From: an uncultured Faecalicatena sp.
GTDB taxonomy: Bacteria > Bacillota > Clostridia > Lachnospirales > Lachnospiraceae
Length of the DNA stretch: 64,000 nucleotides
Assembly: GCA_902489075.1 (NCBI GenBank)
Contig: CABTYO010000003.1
Span: 62,001-126,000 of the forward strand
Direction of reading: 5' to 3'
The notes beneath the pieces were generated by a model. It saw nothing but the letters and a program-made list of their open reading frames with translations. It was not told the DNA's origin and did not search any database. A program made the translations under genes and the position numbers. This document shows, piece after piece, positions 8,903 to 18,420 of the stretch. Numbering within the stretch: position 1 is the stretch's first letter; every line of letters begins with the position of its first letter.

Positions 8903-9973
8903 ATGAAAGCGTTTCTGATATTAGAAGACGGAACCGTGTTTACAGGAAAAAGCATTGGTTCGAAGAGAGAGATGATAAGTGAAATCGTGTTTAATACCTC
9001 CATGACTGGGTATTTAGAGGTGCTGACCGACCCTTCATACGCGGGGCAGGCAGTCGTCATGACTTATCCGCTGATTGGGAATTATGGGATTACGCCGGAC
9101 ATGGAATCCAAGAAGGCATGGCCGGATGGTTATATTGTAAGGGAATTATCCCGTATGCCGAGTAATTTCCGGTGTGAGGGGACGATTCAGGATTTCCTTT
9201 TGAAGCAGGATATTCCGGGAATCGCAGACGTGGACACCCGTGCCCTTACCAAGATCTTAAGGGAAAAGGGTACCATGAACGGTATGATCACGACGAACGA
9301 GAATTACGATCTGAAAGAGATCCTTCCGAAGTTAAAGGCCTATCAGGTAGGGGATGTTGTCTCCAAAGTGACGTGTTCCAAGAAGTATACATTAGAAGGT
9401 AATGGAAAGAAAGTCGCACTCCTGGATTTAGGCGCCAAGAATAATATAGCCAACTCTTTAAATAAACGTGGTTGCTGCGTGACTGTTTATCCGGCCCACA
9501 CAACTGCTGAAGAAATCATTTCAGCTCATCCTGACGGTATTATGCTCTCGAATGGTCCTGGAGACCCTGCAGACTGCATTTCTATTATCGAAGAAATCAA
9601 AAAACTATACAATTCAGATATACCGATTTTTGCAATTTGTCTGGGACATCAATTGATGGCTCTTGCTACTGGTGCGGCCACACATAAGTTAAAGTACGGT
9701 CACCGTGGAGGAAATCATCCGGTAAAGGATCTTCTGACTAACCGGGTATACATTTCTTCCCAGAACCACGGCTATGTGGTGGATGCCGGGACGATTGATC
9801 CGAAGATTGCAGTTCCGGCATTTGTCAATGTAAACGATGGGACGAACGAGGGTCTGAAATATGTCGGGAAGAACATCTTCACCGTACAGTTCCACCCGGA
9901 GGCATGTCCGGGACCGCAGGATTCCGGTTACCTGTTTGACAGATTCATGGATATGATGGAAGGAGTACAATAA
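8903..9973 (+). CDS. carA: carbamoyl-phosphate synthase small (glutaminase) subunit
   Basis: 356 residues. The N-terminal half is the CPSase small-chain domain and the C-terminal half is a class I glutamine amidotransferase, with the nucleophile in FAICLGHQLMA and the His/Glu pair in FHPEACPGP. It releases ammonia from glutamine for CarB, feeding pyrimidine and arginine synthesis in the cytoplasm. Stop and carB start overlap by one base (TAATG), so they are translationally coupled. Confidence 0.95.
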   Translation: MKAFLILEDGTVFTGKSIGSKREMISEIVFNTSMTGYLEVLTDPSYAGQAVVMTYPLIGNYGITPDMESKKAWPDGYIVRELSRMPSNFRCEGTIQDFLLKQDIPGIADVDTRALTKILREKGTMNGMITTNENYDLKEILPKLKAYQVGDVVSKVTCSKKYTLEGNGKKVALLDLGAKNNIANSLNKRGCCVTVYPAHTTAEEIISAHPDGIMLSNGPGDPADCISIIEEIKKLYNSDIPIFAICLGHQLMALATGAATHKLKYGHRGGNHPVKDLLTNRVYISSQNHGYVVDAGTIDPKIAVPAFVNVNDGTNEGLKYVGKNIFTVQFHPEACPGPQDSGYLFDRFMDMMEGVQ

Positions 9974-12900
9974 TGCCAAGAGATAACAGTATTAAAAAAG
10001 TATTAGTCATCGGGTCCGGTCCGATCATCATCGGACAGGCAGCAGAGTTCGATTATGCAGGAACACAGGCCTGCCGTTCTTTGAAGGAAGAGGGCATTGA
10101 GGTTGTACTTTTAAACTCCAACCCGGCCACGATCATGACAGATAAGGACATCGCGGACCGTGTTTATATCGAGCCTCTTACCGTGGAAGTGGTAGAGCAG
10201 CTCATCAAAAAAGAGAAGCCTGACAGCGTCCTCCCGACACTGGGCGGACAGGCTGGTCTGAACCTGGCTATGGAGCTGGATGAAAAAGGCTTTTTAAAGG
10301 AGAATAACGTCCGCCTGATCGGTACCACATCAGAGACGATCAAAAAGGCTGAGGACCGTCTGGAATTCAAGGCGACGATGGAAAAGATCGGAGAGCCGGT
10401 CGCAGCATCACTGGTCGTGGAAAATGTAGAGGATGGACTTGCATTTGCCAATGAAATCGGTTATCCGGTGGTACTTCGCCCGGCCTACACCCTGGGAGGA
10501 AGCGGCGGCGGTATCGCCCACAATTCTGAACAGCTGATGGAGATCCTGGCGAATGGCCTTCGTCTCTCCCGTGTGGGACAGGTCCTGGTAGAGCGCTGCA
10601 TCGCAGGCTGGAAGGAAATCGAGTATGAGGTGATGCGCGATTCCAACGGAAACTGCATTACCGTTTGTAATATGGAAAATATCGACCCGGTCGGCGTCCA
10701 CACAGGAGACAGTATCGTTGTGGCTCCGTCACAGACACTGGGCGATAAGGAATACCAGATGCTGCGTACCTCCGCTTTGAATATCATCAGCGAGCTGAAT
10801 ATCACAGGCGGATGTAACGTACAGTATGCCCTTCACCCGGAAAGCTTTGAATACTGCGTCATCGAAGTCAACCCGCGTGTAAGCCGTTCCTCCGCGCTGG
10901 CATCCAAGGCCACAGGCTACCCGATCGCAAAGGTGGCAGCCAAGATCGCGTTGGGATACACACTGGATGAAATCAAGAACGCAATCACCGGAAAGACCTA
11001 TGCAAGTTTCGAGCCGATGCTGGACTACTGCGTTGTTAAGATTCCGAGACTTCCGTTCGACAAGTTCATCAGTGCCAAGAGGACACTGACGACCCAGATG
11101 AAGGCGACCGGAGAGGTCATGAGTATCTGCGACAACTTCGAGGGCGCTCTGATGAAGGCAATCCGTTCTCTGGAGCAGCATGTGGACAGCCTGATGTCCT
11201 ACGATTTTACCTCTCTTTCTGAGGACGAGCTGATCGATCAGCTTGCAAAGGTAGATGATATGCGTATCTGGAGGATCGCAGAGGCCATCCGCAGAGGCAT
11301 CAGCTACGAGACCATCCATGAGATCACGAAGATCGACAATTGGTTCATTGATAAATTTGCCATCATCGTAGAGATGGAGCAGGCACTGAAAAATGAGGAG
11401 CTCACGCCAGAACTCTTAAAAGAAGCGAAGCGCATCGAGTTCCCGGACAATGTCATTGCAGACCTGACCGGAAAGACAGAGCAGGAAATCCACGATATGC
11501 GCCATGCAAATGGAATCGTGGCAGCCTATAAGATGGTAGATACCTGTGCTGCAGAATTTGCGGCAGCGACCCCATATTACTACTCTGTATATGGAAGAGA
11601 AAATGAGGCCGAAAAGACCAGCGGCAAGAAGAAAGTCCTGGTGCTTGGTTCCGGCCCAATCCGTATCGGACAGGGAATCGAATTCGACTTCTGTTCCGTA
11701 CACTGCACCTGGGCATTTTCCAAGGAAGGTTATGAGACTATCATTGTAAATAATAACCCGGAGACCGTAAGTACGGACTTTGATATCGCAGATAAACTGT
11801 ACTTCGAACCATTGACCCCGGAAGATGTGAAGAGCATTGTGGATCTGGAAAAACCAGACGGAGCCGTTGTCCAGTTCGGCGGACAGACCGCCATCAAGCT
11901 GACAGAAAGCCTGATGAAGATGGGCGTGCCGATCCTGGGAACCTCCGCAGAAAATGTGGACAAAGCGGAAGACCGTGAGCTGTTCGATGAGATTCTGGAA
12001 GAATGCCAGATCCCGCGTCCGACAGGCGGCACCGTATTTACCGCAGAGGAAGCAAAAGAAGTGGCAAACAGACTGGGCTATCCGGTCTTAGTCAGACCTT
12101 CCTACGTGCTCGGCGGCCAGGGAATGCAGATCGCCATCAACGATCATGATATCGATGAATTCATTGGAATCATCAACCGGATCGCTCAGGATCACCCGAT
12201 TTTAGTAGACAAGTATCTCCAGGGAAAAGAAATCGAGGTCGACGCGGTCTGTGACGGTGAGGATATCCTGATTCCGGGAATCATGGAGCACATTGAGCGT
12301 GCAGGAATCCATTCCGGTGACAGTATTTCCGTTTATCCGGCGCAGAGCTTAAGCAAAGCCGCAAAAGAGAAGATTGCCGAGTACACCAGAAGACTGGCAA
12401 AATCCCTCCACGTCATCGGACTGATCAACATCCAGTTTATCGTATGCGGAGAGGAGGACGTCTATGTCATCGAGGTCAACCCACGTTCCAGCCGTACCGT
12501 GCCGTATATCAGCAAGGTAACCGGAATCCCGATCGTGCCGCTGGCAACCAAAGTCATCATCGGCAGCAAGATAAAAGACCTGGGCTACACCCCGGGACTC
12601 CAGAAAGAAGCAGACTACGTGGCAATCAAGATGCCGGTATTCTCTTTTGAAAAGATCCGCGGCGCAGACATCAGCCTTGGACCAGAAATGAAATCCACAG
12701 GAGAGTGCCTGGGGATCGCCAAAACATTTGACGAAGCCCTGTATAAAGCATTCTTAGGAGCAGGAATCAACCTGCCGAAATACAAGAACATGATCATGAC
12801 CGTCAGGGATGAAGACAAGCCGGAAGCAGTAGAGATCGGACGCCGTTTTGAAAAAATCGGTTACCGCATCTTTGCTACCAAGAGCACCGCAGAAGCCCTG

Positions 12901-13176
12901 AAAGCAGGCGGAGTAAAAGCCATCCCGGTCCGCAAGATCGAGCAGGAATCCCCGAACTTACTGGACCTGATCCTGGGACACGAGATCGACCTGGTTATCG
13001 ATACCCCGGCCCAGGGAGCCGAACACTCCAGAGATGGATTCGTGATCCGCAGAAACGCCATCGAGACAGGAGTCAACGTGCTCACCGCCATGGATACCGC
13101 AAGGGCATTGATTACCAGTCTTGAGAACACAGATATACAGAAACTCACCCTCATCGATATTGCGACCGTTCAGTAG
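9973..13176 (+). CDS. carB: carbamoyl-phosphate synthase large subunit
   Basis: 1067 residues, full length. Two homologous ATP-grasp halves are visible: the first opens with VLVIGSGPIIIGQAAEFDYAG, the second near residue 555 with VLVLGSGPIRIGQGIEFDF. An MGS-like allosteric domain closes the protein (~935-1067). It makes carbamoyl phosphate from bicarbonate, ATP and ammonia delivered by CarA. No other pyr or arg gene is nearby. Confidence 0.96.
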   Translation: MPRDNSIKKVLVIGSGPIIIGQAAEFDYAGTQACRSLKEEGIEVVLLNSNPATIMTDKDIADRVYIEPLTVEVVEQLIKKEKPDSVLPTLGGQAGLNLAMELDEKGFLKENNVRLIGTTSETIKKAEDRLEFKATMEKIGEPVAASLVVENVEDGLAFANEIGYPVVLRPAYTLGGSGGGIAHNSEQLMEILANGLRLSRVGQVLVERCIAGWKEIEYEVMRDSNGNCITVCNMENIDPVGVHTGDSIVVAPSQTLGDKEYQMLRTSALNIISELNITGGCNVQYALHPESFEYCVIEVNPRVSRSSALASKATGYPIAKVAAKIALGYTLDEIKNAITGKTYASFEPMLDYCVVKIPRLPFDKFISAKRTLTTQMKATGEVMSICDNFEGALMKAIRSLEQHVDSLMSYDFTSLSEDELIDQLAKVDDMRIWRIAEAIRRGISYETIHEITKIDNWFIDKFAIIVEMEQALKNEELTPELLKEAKRIEFPDNVIADLTGKTEQEIHDMRHANGIVAAYKMVDTCAAEFAAATPYYYSVYGRENEAEKTSGKKKVLVLGSGPIRIGQGIEFDFCSVHCTWAFSKEGYETIIVNNNPETVSTDFDIADKLYFEPLTPEDVKSIVDLEKPDGAVVQFGGQTAIKLTESLMKMGVPILGTSAENVDKAEDRELFDEILEECQIPRPTGGTVFTAEEAKEVANRLGYPVLVRPSYVLGGQGMQIAINDHDIDEFIGIINRIAQDHPILVDKYLQGKEIEVDAVCDGEDILIPGIMEHIERAGIHSGDSISVYPAQSLSKAAKEKIAEYTRRLAKSLHVIGLINIQFIVCGEEDVYVIEVNPRSSRTVPYISKVTGIPIVPLATKVIIGSKIKDLGYTPGLQKEADYVAIKMPVFSFEKIRGADISLGPEMKSTGECLGIAKTFDEALYKAFLGAGINLPKYKNMIMTVRDEDKPEAVEIGRRFEKIGYRIFATKSTAEALKAGGVKAIPVRKIEQESPNLLDLILGHEIDLVIDTPAQGAEHSRDGFVIRRNAIETGVNVLTAMDTARALITSLENTDIQKLTLIDIATVQ

Positions 13177-13210
13177 GAGTTCTGGAGGGATGAAGGGGAA
13201 GCGAGCTGGG

Positions 13211-13510
13211 GCGCTGAAAGAAAGGTGAGCCTGTCCCCCGCCGGGACTTACATGCCGTTTCGAAGCCTTACCGCTCGCAGAGAATATGTAACAGAAAATA
13301 AGGAGAAAATGGAGGTACCTGACACATTCGGCCCAAAATCTGATGATTTTGCGCCTCAGGTGTCAGCAGTCTTTGATGTGATACATCAAAGACTGACCTC
13401 CATTTTCTCCTTATTTTCTGCAACATATTCTAACTGCTCGCTTAGATGGCATTCAAAACGGCATGTAAGCCCCGGCGGGGGACAGGCTCACCTTTCTTTC
13501 AGCTTGGCGC
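13211..13510. repeat. ~300-bp imperfect palindrome with internal hairpins
   Basis: Left arm (13211-13316) and right arm (13396-13510) are inverted copies of about 105-115 bases with few mismatches and small indels; both carry the block GGTGAGCCTGTCCCCCGCCG. The centre holds two smaller hairpins, one around 13319-13364 and a perfect 12-base stem at 13368-13394. No credible ORF. It lies right behind carB, so it may also end transcription. It resembles a MITE or a foldback element; no transposase is present. Confidence 0.85.
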
Positions 13511-13789
13511 ATCAGGGCGGGATACACTTCATTTTTTGGGGAATGGTGTGGGAGAAACGGATGGTGGCAGTTACGGTGTGACGGTCTTCCAGAGGCAGTG
13601 TTCAGCAGCCTCATTATCAGCCTTTTGTCATCTCATCATATTTTTATCTTATCCACCCTATAGGGTACATTATATTTTTCTTATTCCTCCTCCATCCATC
13701 CGTCCCACCCTTCAATTCCATCCGTTTCCCCGCCCGGAATCCCTCCCGATGTATGCTTTCCCACCATCCGACCTGATGCATCCAGCGCA
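13511..13789. other. intergenic stretch between the two palindromes
   Basis: About 280 bases with no credible gene; one strand is pyrimidine-rich near 13680-13750. I see no promoter or known RNA in it. Confidence 0.5.
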
Positions 13790-14046
13790 GGAGAAGCCGC
13801 GCTCAGCGCGCTTTCCCGAAGTGGCTGCTGGTTTCAAGGGCGTAGAATGAGTTTTAGAGGTACTTAATGAAACAGAGACGGATTTCACGGCACGAAAGGG
13901 CTGAGCCGCGTTTGCATCAGGCAAACGGGGTGAATCCCTTTCGTGCCGTGAAATCCGCCTCTGTTTCATTTAGTACCTCTTAGCGCAATGGTCAGCCCGT
14001 GGAACCAGCAGCCACTTCGGGAAAGCACGCTGAGTGGGGCTTCTCC
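13790..14046. repeat. ~257-bp imperfect palindrome, second of a pair
   Basis: The outer arms match for about 45 bases (both contain GCTTTCCCGAAGTGGCTGCT when read inwards). An inner stem of about 45 base pairs (13856-13900 with 13938-13982) has only two mismatches. The loop holds a further small hairpin with CGTTTG/CAAACG. Its sequence is unrelated to the first palindrome. No coding capacity. It may form a cruciform or a very stable RNA hairpin, and may also end the convergent yeiH transcript. Confidence 0.85.
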
Positions 14047-14094
14047 TAAGCGTCCCCCCTGCATCCCCTCCCGGAAAAAGCACACATCCGATTC

Positions 14095-15102
14095 CTACCA
14101 GATCCCCAGGAAGTACTGCATCCCCAAGCTGACGCATGCGATCCCCACCCAGCAGCAGAAGCCTGTGAAGATTGGTTTTGCCCCGGTTTTTATGAGGTGG
14201 ACGATGTTGGTGTTGATTCCAATTGCCGCCATGGCCATGATGATAAGGAATTTGCTCAAGTCCTTTAATGGCGCTGTTACGCTGGCGGGCAGATGAAATA
14301 CGGATGTTACTACGGCTGCAAGGATGAAGAACAGCACGAAGTAAGGGAAGGTTTTTCTGAGGCTGAAGGCAGAACCTTCCTCTTTTTTCTCTTTTCTTTC
14401 TCCGTAGATGGCAAGTGCCAGGGTGATCGGGATGATTGCCAGTGTCCTTGTCATTTTTACAATGGCTGCCGCCTCAAGGGTATGGCTTCCATACATGCCG
14501 TCCCAGGCAGCTGCGGCTGCGGTGACGGATGAAGTGTCGTTGATGGCGGTCCCGGCAAAGAGACCGAACCCTTCATTGCTCAGGTGCAGCGCTCCACCCA
14601 GGGCAGGGAAGATCAGGGCGGCGATCACGTTGAAGAGGAAGATGACAGAGATGGACTGTGCAACTTCTTCATCGGACGCGCGGATGACCGGGGCTGTCGC
14701 TGCGATAGCGGAACCACCGCAGATAGAGGAGCCGACTCCGACCAGGATGGCGTTGTTTGGATGTAATTTTAATGCTTTATATAAGATAAAGGCGATGATC
14801 AGTGAAGTGCTGATTGTGGAAATGATGATAGGCAGTGACTGGCGTCCTTTTGCCAGGATATCAGTCAGGTTCATGCCGAATCCAAGGAATACGACTGCGG
14901 CCTGCAGGATTTTTTTGGATGTATAGGTGACACCCGGTTTTAGCGTATCTTTATTTCTGATCAGGAGTGTCAGGACCATACCGATCAGGATGGAAAATAC
15001 CGGACCACCGATAACTGGTACGGCCTTGCCTAAGAACCAGGCTGGCACAGCGATTGCGAGGCAGAGCAGAAGCCCTGGACCGTTTTTCTTTAAAAAGTTC
15101 AT
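14095..15102 (-). CDS. yeiH: YeiH-family putative sulfate exporter (UPF0324)
   Basis: 335 residues with about ten hydrophobic segments. It carries conserved family blocks such as GVGSSICGGSAIAA and GTAINDTSSVTAAAA, the latter typical of this family. The family is annotated as a putative sulfate or anion exporter and is often paired with a divergent LysR regulator, as here (15430-16314). Transport substrate is not established. Confidence 0.85.
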   Translation of the reverse strand: MNFLKKNGPGLLLCLAIAVPAWFLGKAVPVIGGPVFSILIGMVLTLLIRNKDTLKPGVTYTSKKILQAAVVFLGFGMNLTDILAKGRQSLPIIISTISTSLIIAFILYKALKLHPNNAILVGVGSSICGGSAIAATAPVIRASDEEVAQSISVIFLFNVIAALIFPALGGALHLSNEGFGLFAGTAINDTSSVTAAAAAWDGMYGSHTLEAAAIVKMTRTLAIIPITLALAIYGERKEKKEEGSAFSLRKTFPYFVLFFILAAVVTSVFHLPASVTAPLKDLSKFLIIMAMAAIGINTNIVHLIKTGAKPIFTGFCCWVGIACVSLGMQYFLGIW

Positions 15103-15252
15103 TTGTAATATCCTCCATTGTTTTTATATTGAAAATAATAATTCGCACGGCAGCCGGTACATCTGTGTGATGCGATTCTTGTAATAAGCCTGTTTTTGGA
15201 GCCTTTTTTGTTTTTAGGCCACTGTGCTTTTTTATATTATCATAAACTTTGT

Positions 15253-15282
15253 ATAAAATAAAGTTATATATATTTATTTTAT
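15253..15282. promoter_or_regulatory. AT-rich inverted repeat between yeiH and lysR
   Basis: ATAAAATAAA (15253-15262) and TTTATTTTAT (15273-15282) are exact inverted copies around a 10-base centre in the divergent intergenic region, a plausible LysR-type binding site overlapping the promoters. Confidence 0.45.
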
Positions 15283-15337
15283 GATAAAAATATGTTATTA
15301 TCTATATGGAAAACATAAAAATATAAATGGACGGGGT

Positions 15338-15400
15338 CATATAGAAATGGGACCATATAGAAACGGAACCATATAGAAATGGAGCATATAGAGACAGGAC
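15338..15400 (+). repeat. four tandem 15-16-bp repeats upstream of the LysR start
   Basis: Units starting at 15338, 15354, 15370 and 15385 share CATATAGAAAYGG-like sequence (period 16, 16, 15). The array ends about 20 bases before the AGGAG site of the LysR gene, so it would lie in its 5' untranslated leader or promoter. Copy-number change could alter expression (inference). Confidence 0.75.
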
Positions 15401-15429
15401 CGCCCGGACTTAGAGTACAGGAGACTATC

Positions 15430-16314
15430 ATGTTAGATTTTCGGATGGAGACATTTCTTACAGTATGCCAGTATATGAATTTTACAAAAGCCGCAGAGGT
15501 GCTGAATATTACGCAGCCTGCGGTATCACAGCATGTGCGGCATCTGGAGAAGCATTATAAAGTGAAGCTGTTCCGCTATGAGGGCAAGAAGCCCAGACTG
15601 ACGCCGGCGGGGGAGATGCTGCGCAGTGCGGCACTGACTATGACACACGATGAGATTTCCCTGGAGAAGAGAATGCAGAGTATGTCAAAGGAGCTGTTGG
15701 ATATCCGTTTTGGGGCTACTATGACAGTCGGGGAAGCCGTAATGGCACGGATTTTGAAGCGGTATCTGGCAGAGTATCCGGAATCACATCTTCATATGGA
15801 AGTGGGGAACACACAGGAGCTGCTGCAGAAGATGGATCACGGAGAGATTGATTTTGCATTGGTAGAGGGGTTCTTTAAGAAGAGCGAATATGATTTTCTG
15901 CATTATTCTACGGAGAATTATATCGCTGTGTGCAGTCCGGATTATATTTTTCAGCGAAAGATCAGGAGACTGGAAGACTTATTTGGTGAGAGACTTCTGC
16001 TTCGGGAGCCGGGGTCAGGGACGAGAGAGGTGCTGGAGCGGTATCTGGATTCCCAGAATTTCAGCATCGATGATTTTGCAAAGACTGCGGAAATCGGGAG
16101 CCTGCATACAATTAAGGAGTTGACAAAAGAGGGGTTAGGTATTACATTTTTATATGAGGTCGCAGTCAGGGAAGAAATGGAAAAAGGAGAGCTTATGGAG
16201 ATCCGCATACGGGATTTTAAGCTCAGCCACGACTTTACCTTTATCTGGAGACGTGGAAGTATCTATGCGGATACGTACCGGACTCTGTTCCAGCGTTTTT
16301 CTGAGATGACATAG
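15430..16314 (+). CDS. LysR-family transcriptional regulator
   Basis: 294 residues from ATG 15430 with AGGAG six bases ahead; the open frame begins earlier, inside the tandem repeat. N-terminal winged helix with FTKAAEVLNITQPAVSQHVRHL, then a periplasmic-binding-like effector domain from about residue 90. Divergent from yeiH, the usual arrangement for a LysR/exporter pair, so it likely senses the anion or thiol state linked to YeiH. Confidence 0.85.
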   Translation: MLDFRMETFLTVCQYMNFTKAAEVLNITQPAVSQHVRHLEKHYKVKLFRYEGKKPRLTPAGEMLRSAALTMTHDEISLEKRMQSMSKELLDIRFGATMTVGEAVMARILKRYLAEYPESHLHMEVGNTQELLQKMDHGEIDFALVEGFFKKSEYDFLHYSTENYIAVCSPDYIFQRKIRRLEDLFGERLLLREPGSGTREVLERYLDSQNFSIDDFAKTAEIGSLHTIKELTKEGLGITFLYEVAVREEMEKGELMEIRIRDFKLSHDFTFIWRRGSIYADTYRTLFQRFSEMT

Positions 16315-16446
16315 GAACTGCTGAATCAGGCAGTTATAGCAGAAAAAGACGGATATAGGGAGCCAAAGGTCACACAGCGGTCATGACAGATGATGGGATG
16401 TGCAGCTTTTGACTGCGGTTACAATAAGAAAAGAGGAATTGCGAAG

Positions 16447-17193
16447 ATGTTACAGGTAGAACATTTATCATATGATGTAAAAGAGGAGGGCAGACAGTCA
16501 GAGATTCTTTCTGATGTCAGCTTTTCTGTTGCCGATGGTGAGATGCTGGTGATCACAGGTCCTAACGGGGGCGGTAAGTCTACACTGGCGAAGCTTTTGA
16601 TGGGGATCAACAGGCAGACAGCAGGGAAGATCCTTTTAAATGGAGAGGATATCACGGATATGTCCATCAATGAGCGGGCAAAGGCGGGCATGGGATTTGC
16701 GTTCCAGCAGCCGCCGCGTTTTAAGGGAATGACGGTGAGAAGACTGTTATCACTTGCCGCGGGTACATCACTTTCAGAAGATGAGTGCTGTTCTCTGTTA
16801 AGCAGTGTGGGGCTGTGTGCCATGGAATATATTGACAGAGAGGCGGATGCGACGCTCTCCGGCGGGGAGATGAAGCGGATCGAGATTGCGACGGTGCTTG
16901 CGAAGCATCACGATATCTGTATTTTTGATGAGCCGGAGGCAGGGATTGACCTGTGGAGCTTTTCCATGCTGATCAAGCGTTTTGAGAAGATCCATAAGGC
17001 GAAGAAGGAGAGCCTGATCCTCATTTCCCATCAGGAGAGGATCATTCAGATGGCGGACCGTATTATGGTGATCTCGGATGGAAAGGTTGACTCGATCGGT
17101 GCAGCAGATGAGATCATGCCGCAGCTGTTCAGTCAGGGACCGGAGGCATGTGTCTGCGGACAGCAAAAAGGAGGTGATCTCTGTGAAGCTTAA
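16447..17193 (+). CDS. sufC: SufC-type Fe-S assembly ATPase
   Basis: 248 residues from ATG 16447 (GAGGAA ahead). ABC ATPase with Walker A GPNGGGKST, signature LSGGEMKR and Walker B ICIFDEPEAG; FQQPPRFKG is typical of SufC. It powers the SufB/D scaffold in iron-sulfur cluster assembly. Only one scaffold gene follows and no sufS, sufU or separate sufB+sufD pair is present, which matches the two-gene minimal SUF-like (SMS-type) arrangement known from anaerobes. Its last 11 bases overlap the next gene. Confidence 0.85.
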   Translation: MLQVEHLSYDVKEEGRQSEILSDVSFSVADGEMLVITGPNGGGKSTLAKLLMGINRQTAGKILLNGEDITDMSINERAKAGMGFAFQQPPRFKGMTVRRLLSLAAGTSLSEDECCSLLSSVGLCAMEYIDREADATLSGGEMKRIEIATVLAKHHDICIFDEPEAGIDLWSFSMLIKRFEKIHKAKKESLILISHQERIIQMADRIMVISDGKVDSIGAADEIMPQLFSQGPEACVCGQQKGGDLCEA

Positions 17194-18115
17194 TGAACTT
17201 AACGAAGCAGCAGAAAATGTACTCAAGGTGATTGATTCTTATGGCTTTAAGGAGGAGGGCGCTTATAACCTCCGTCTGAACGGAATGGCTGTGTGTCACG
17301 GTGACAGCCGCCATATCAGAATCGTGAAGAAGGAAGATAAGCCGGGGATCGATATTTTTATCAGCGGTGAGGCGAAGGACGAACAGGTGCACATTCCTGT
17401 TGTGATGTCTGAATCCGGTATGAAGGATGTTGTTTACAATGATTTTTATATAGAGGACGGAGCCGATGTGACGATTATTGCGGGCTGTGGAATCCACAAT
17501 GACGGGTGCAGCGAGAGCCGCCATGACGGAATCCATGCGTTCCATGTGGGGAAGGATGCCAATGTGAAGTATGTGGAGAACCATTACGCAGAGGGCAGTG
17601 GAACTGGCGGGAAGGTCCTGAACCCGGTGACGAAGATCTACGTGGGCGAGAATTCCATCTTTACTCTGGAGACAACACAGATCAAGGGTGTCGATTCTAC
17701 GGAGAGGGAGACATTTATCGAACTGGCAGAAGGGGCGAAGCTTTTCGTGACGGAGAAGCTGATGACTCATGATGCACAGAGTGCGGTTTCCAATATGGAT
17801 GTCCAGTTAAACGGGGAGAACAGTTCTGCAAGGATCGTGTCACGTTCCGTTGCAAAAGGGAATTCCAGACAGGTCTTCCACCCGAGGGCAGTGGGGAACA
17901 GCCTGTGCCACGCCCATGTGCAGTGCGATTCTATTATCATGGACCAGGCGGAGATCAGCTCGATTCCTGAGATCAATGCAAAGCATGTGGATGCACAGAT
18001 CGTGCATGAGGCGGCGATCGGACGGATCAATGACGAGCAGCTTGTCAAGCTTCGGACCTTCGGAATGTCTGAGGAAGAGGCAGAGGCAGTCATCATCGAG
18101 ACGTTCCTGAATTAG
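17183..18115 (+). CDS. SufB/SufD-like scaffold protein, single-subunit type
   Basis: 310 residues from GTG 17183, directly behind AAGGAGGTGATCT, an almost complete match to the 16S tail. The SufBD beta-helix core is clear; the C-terminal block with HEAAIGRINDEQLVKLRTFG is the family signature with the conserved His. Cysteines cluster around GCGIHNDGCSESRHDG. At 310 residues it is shorter than classical SufB (~470). It should form the scaffold with the preceding SufC. Overlap with sufC shows tight coupling. Confidence 0.8.
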   Translation: MKLNELNEAAENVLKVIDSYGFKEEGAYNLRLNGMAVCHGDSRHIRIVKKEDKPGIDIFISGEAKDEQVHIPVVMSESGMKDVVYNDFYIEDGADVTIIAGCGIHNDGCSESRHDGIHAFHVGKDANVKYVENHYAEGSGTGGKVLNPVTKIYVGENSIFTLETTQIKGVDSTERETFIELAEGAKLFVTEKLMTHDAQSAVSNMDVQLNGENSSARIVSRSVAKGNSRQVFHPRAVGNSLCHAHVQCDSIIMDQAEISSIPEINAKHVDAQIVHEAAIGRINDEQLVKLRTFGMSEEEAEAVIIETFLN

Positions 18116-18187
18116 GAAAGAGAAGCATTCATCAGACTTCCTGGAATAACCGGGCAGAAGATGGATGGAGAAATAGACAGAAATAAA

Positions 18188-18420
18188 GTATACCAGGAGG
18201 GCATCCCGTAATACATGCCCTGCGGGCGGGTCTGCAGCTTACGCTGCAGATAAAAGTATACCCATAGGGCATCCCGTAATCCATGCCCTGACGGGCGGGC
18301 AGCGGCAAAGCTGCTGAATAAAGTATGTTTTGACCGGCATTTCCGGGAAATCTGGCTTTCAGATTTTGTCGGACTGCCGGTCAAACTATACCCGGAGTGC
18401 ATTCCATGGTGTCTGCCCTG
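18188..18420. repeat. three 35-bp direct repeats, each followed by a different hairpin
   Basis: Copies lie at 18188-18222, 18256-18290 and 18386-18420; the first two are nearly identical (shared AGGGCATCCCGTAAT), the third diverged. Between and after them are three unrelated hairpins: 18231-18250 (8-bp stem), 18299-18314 (5-bp stem), and 18329-18385 (11-bp perfect outer stem plus an inner stem). The third copy abuts the 18-bp array at 18421. No coding capacity is supported. Confidence 0.7.

Noticed and set aside
13225..13969. Several ORFs of 85-134 residues in the carB-yeiH gap
   Set aside because: They run through the palindromes and pyrimidine-rich stretch, have no RBS and no protein-like composition.
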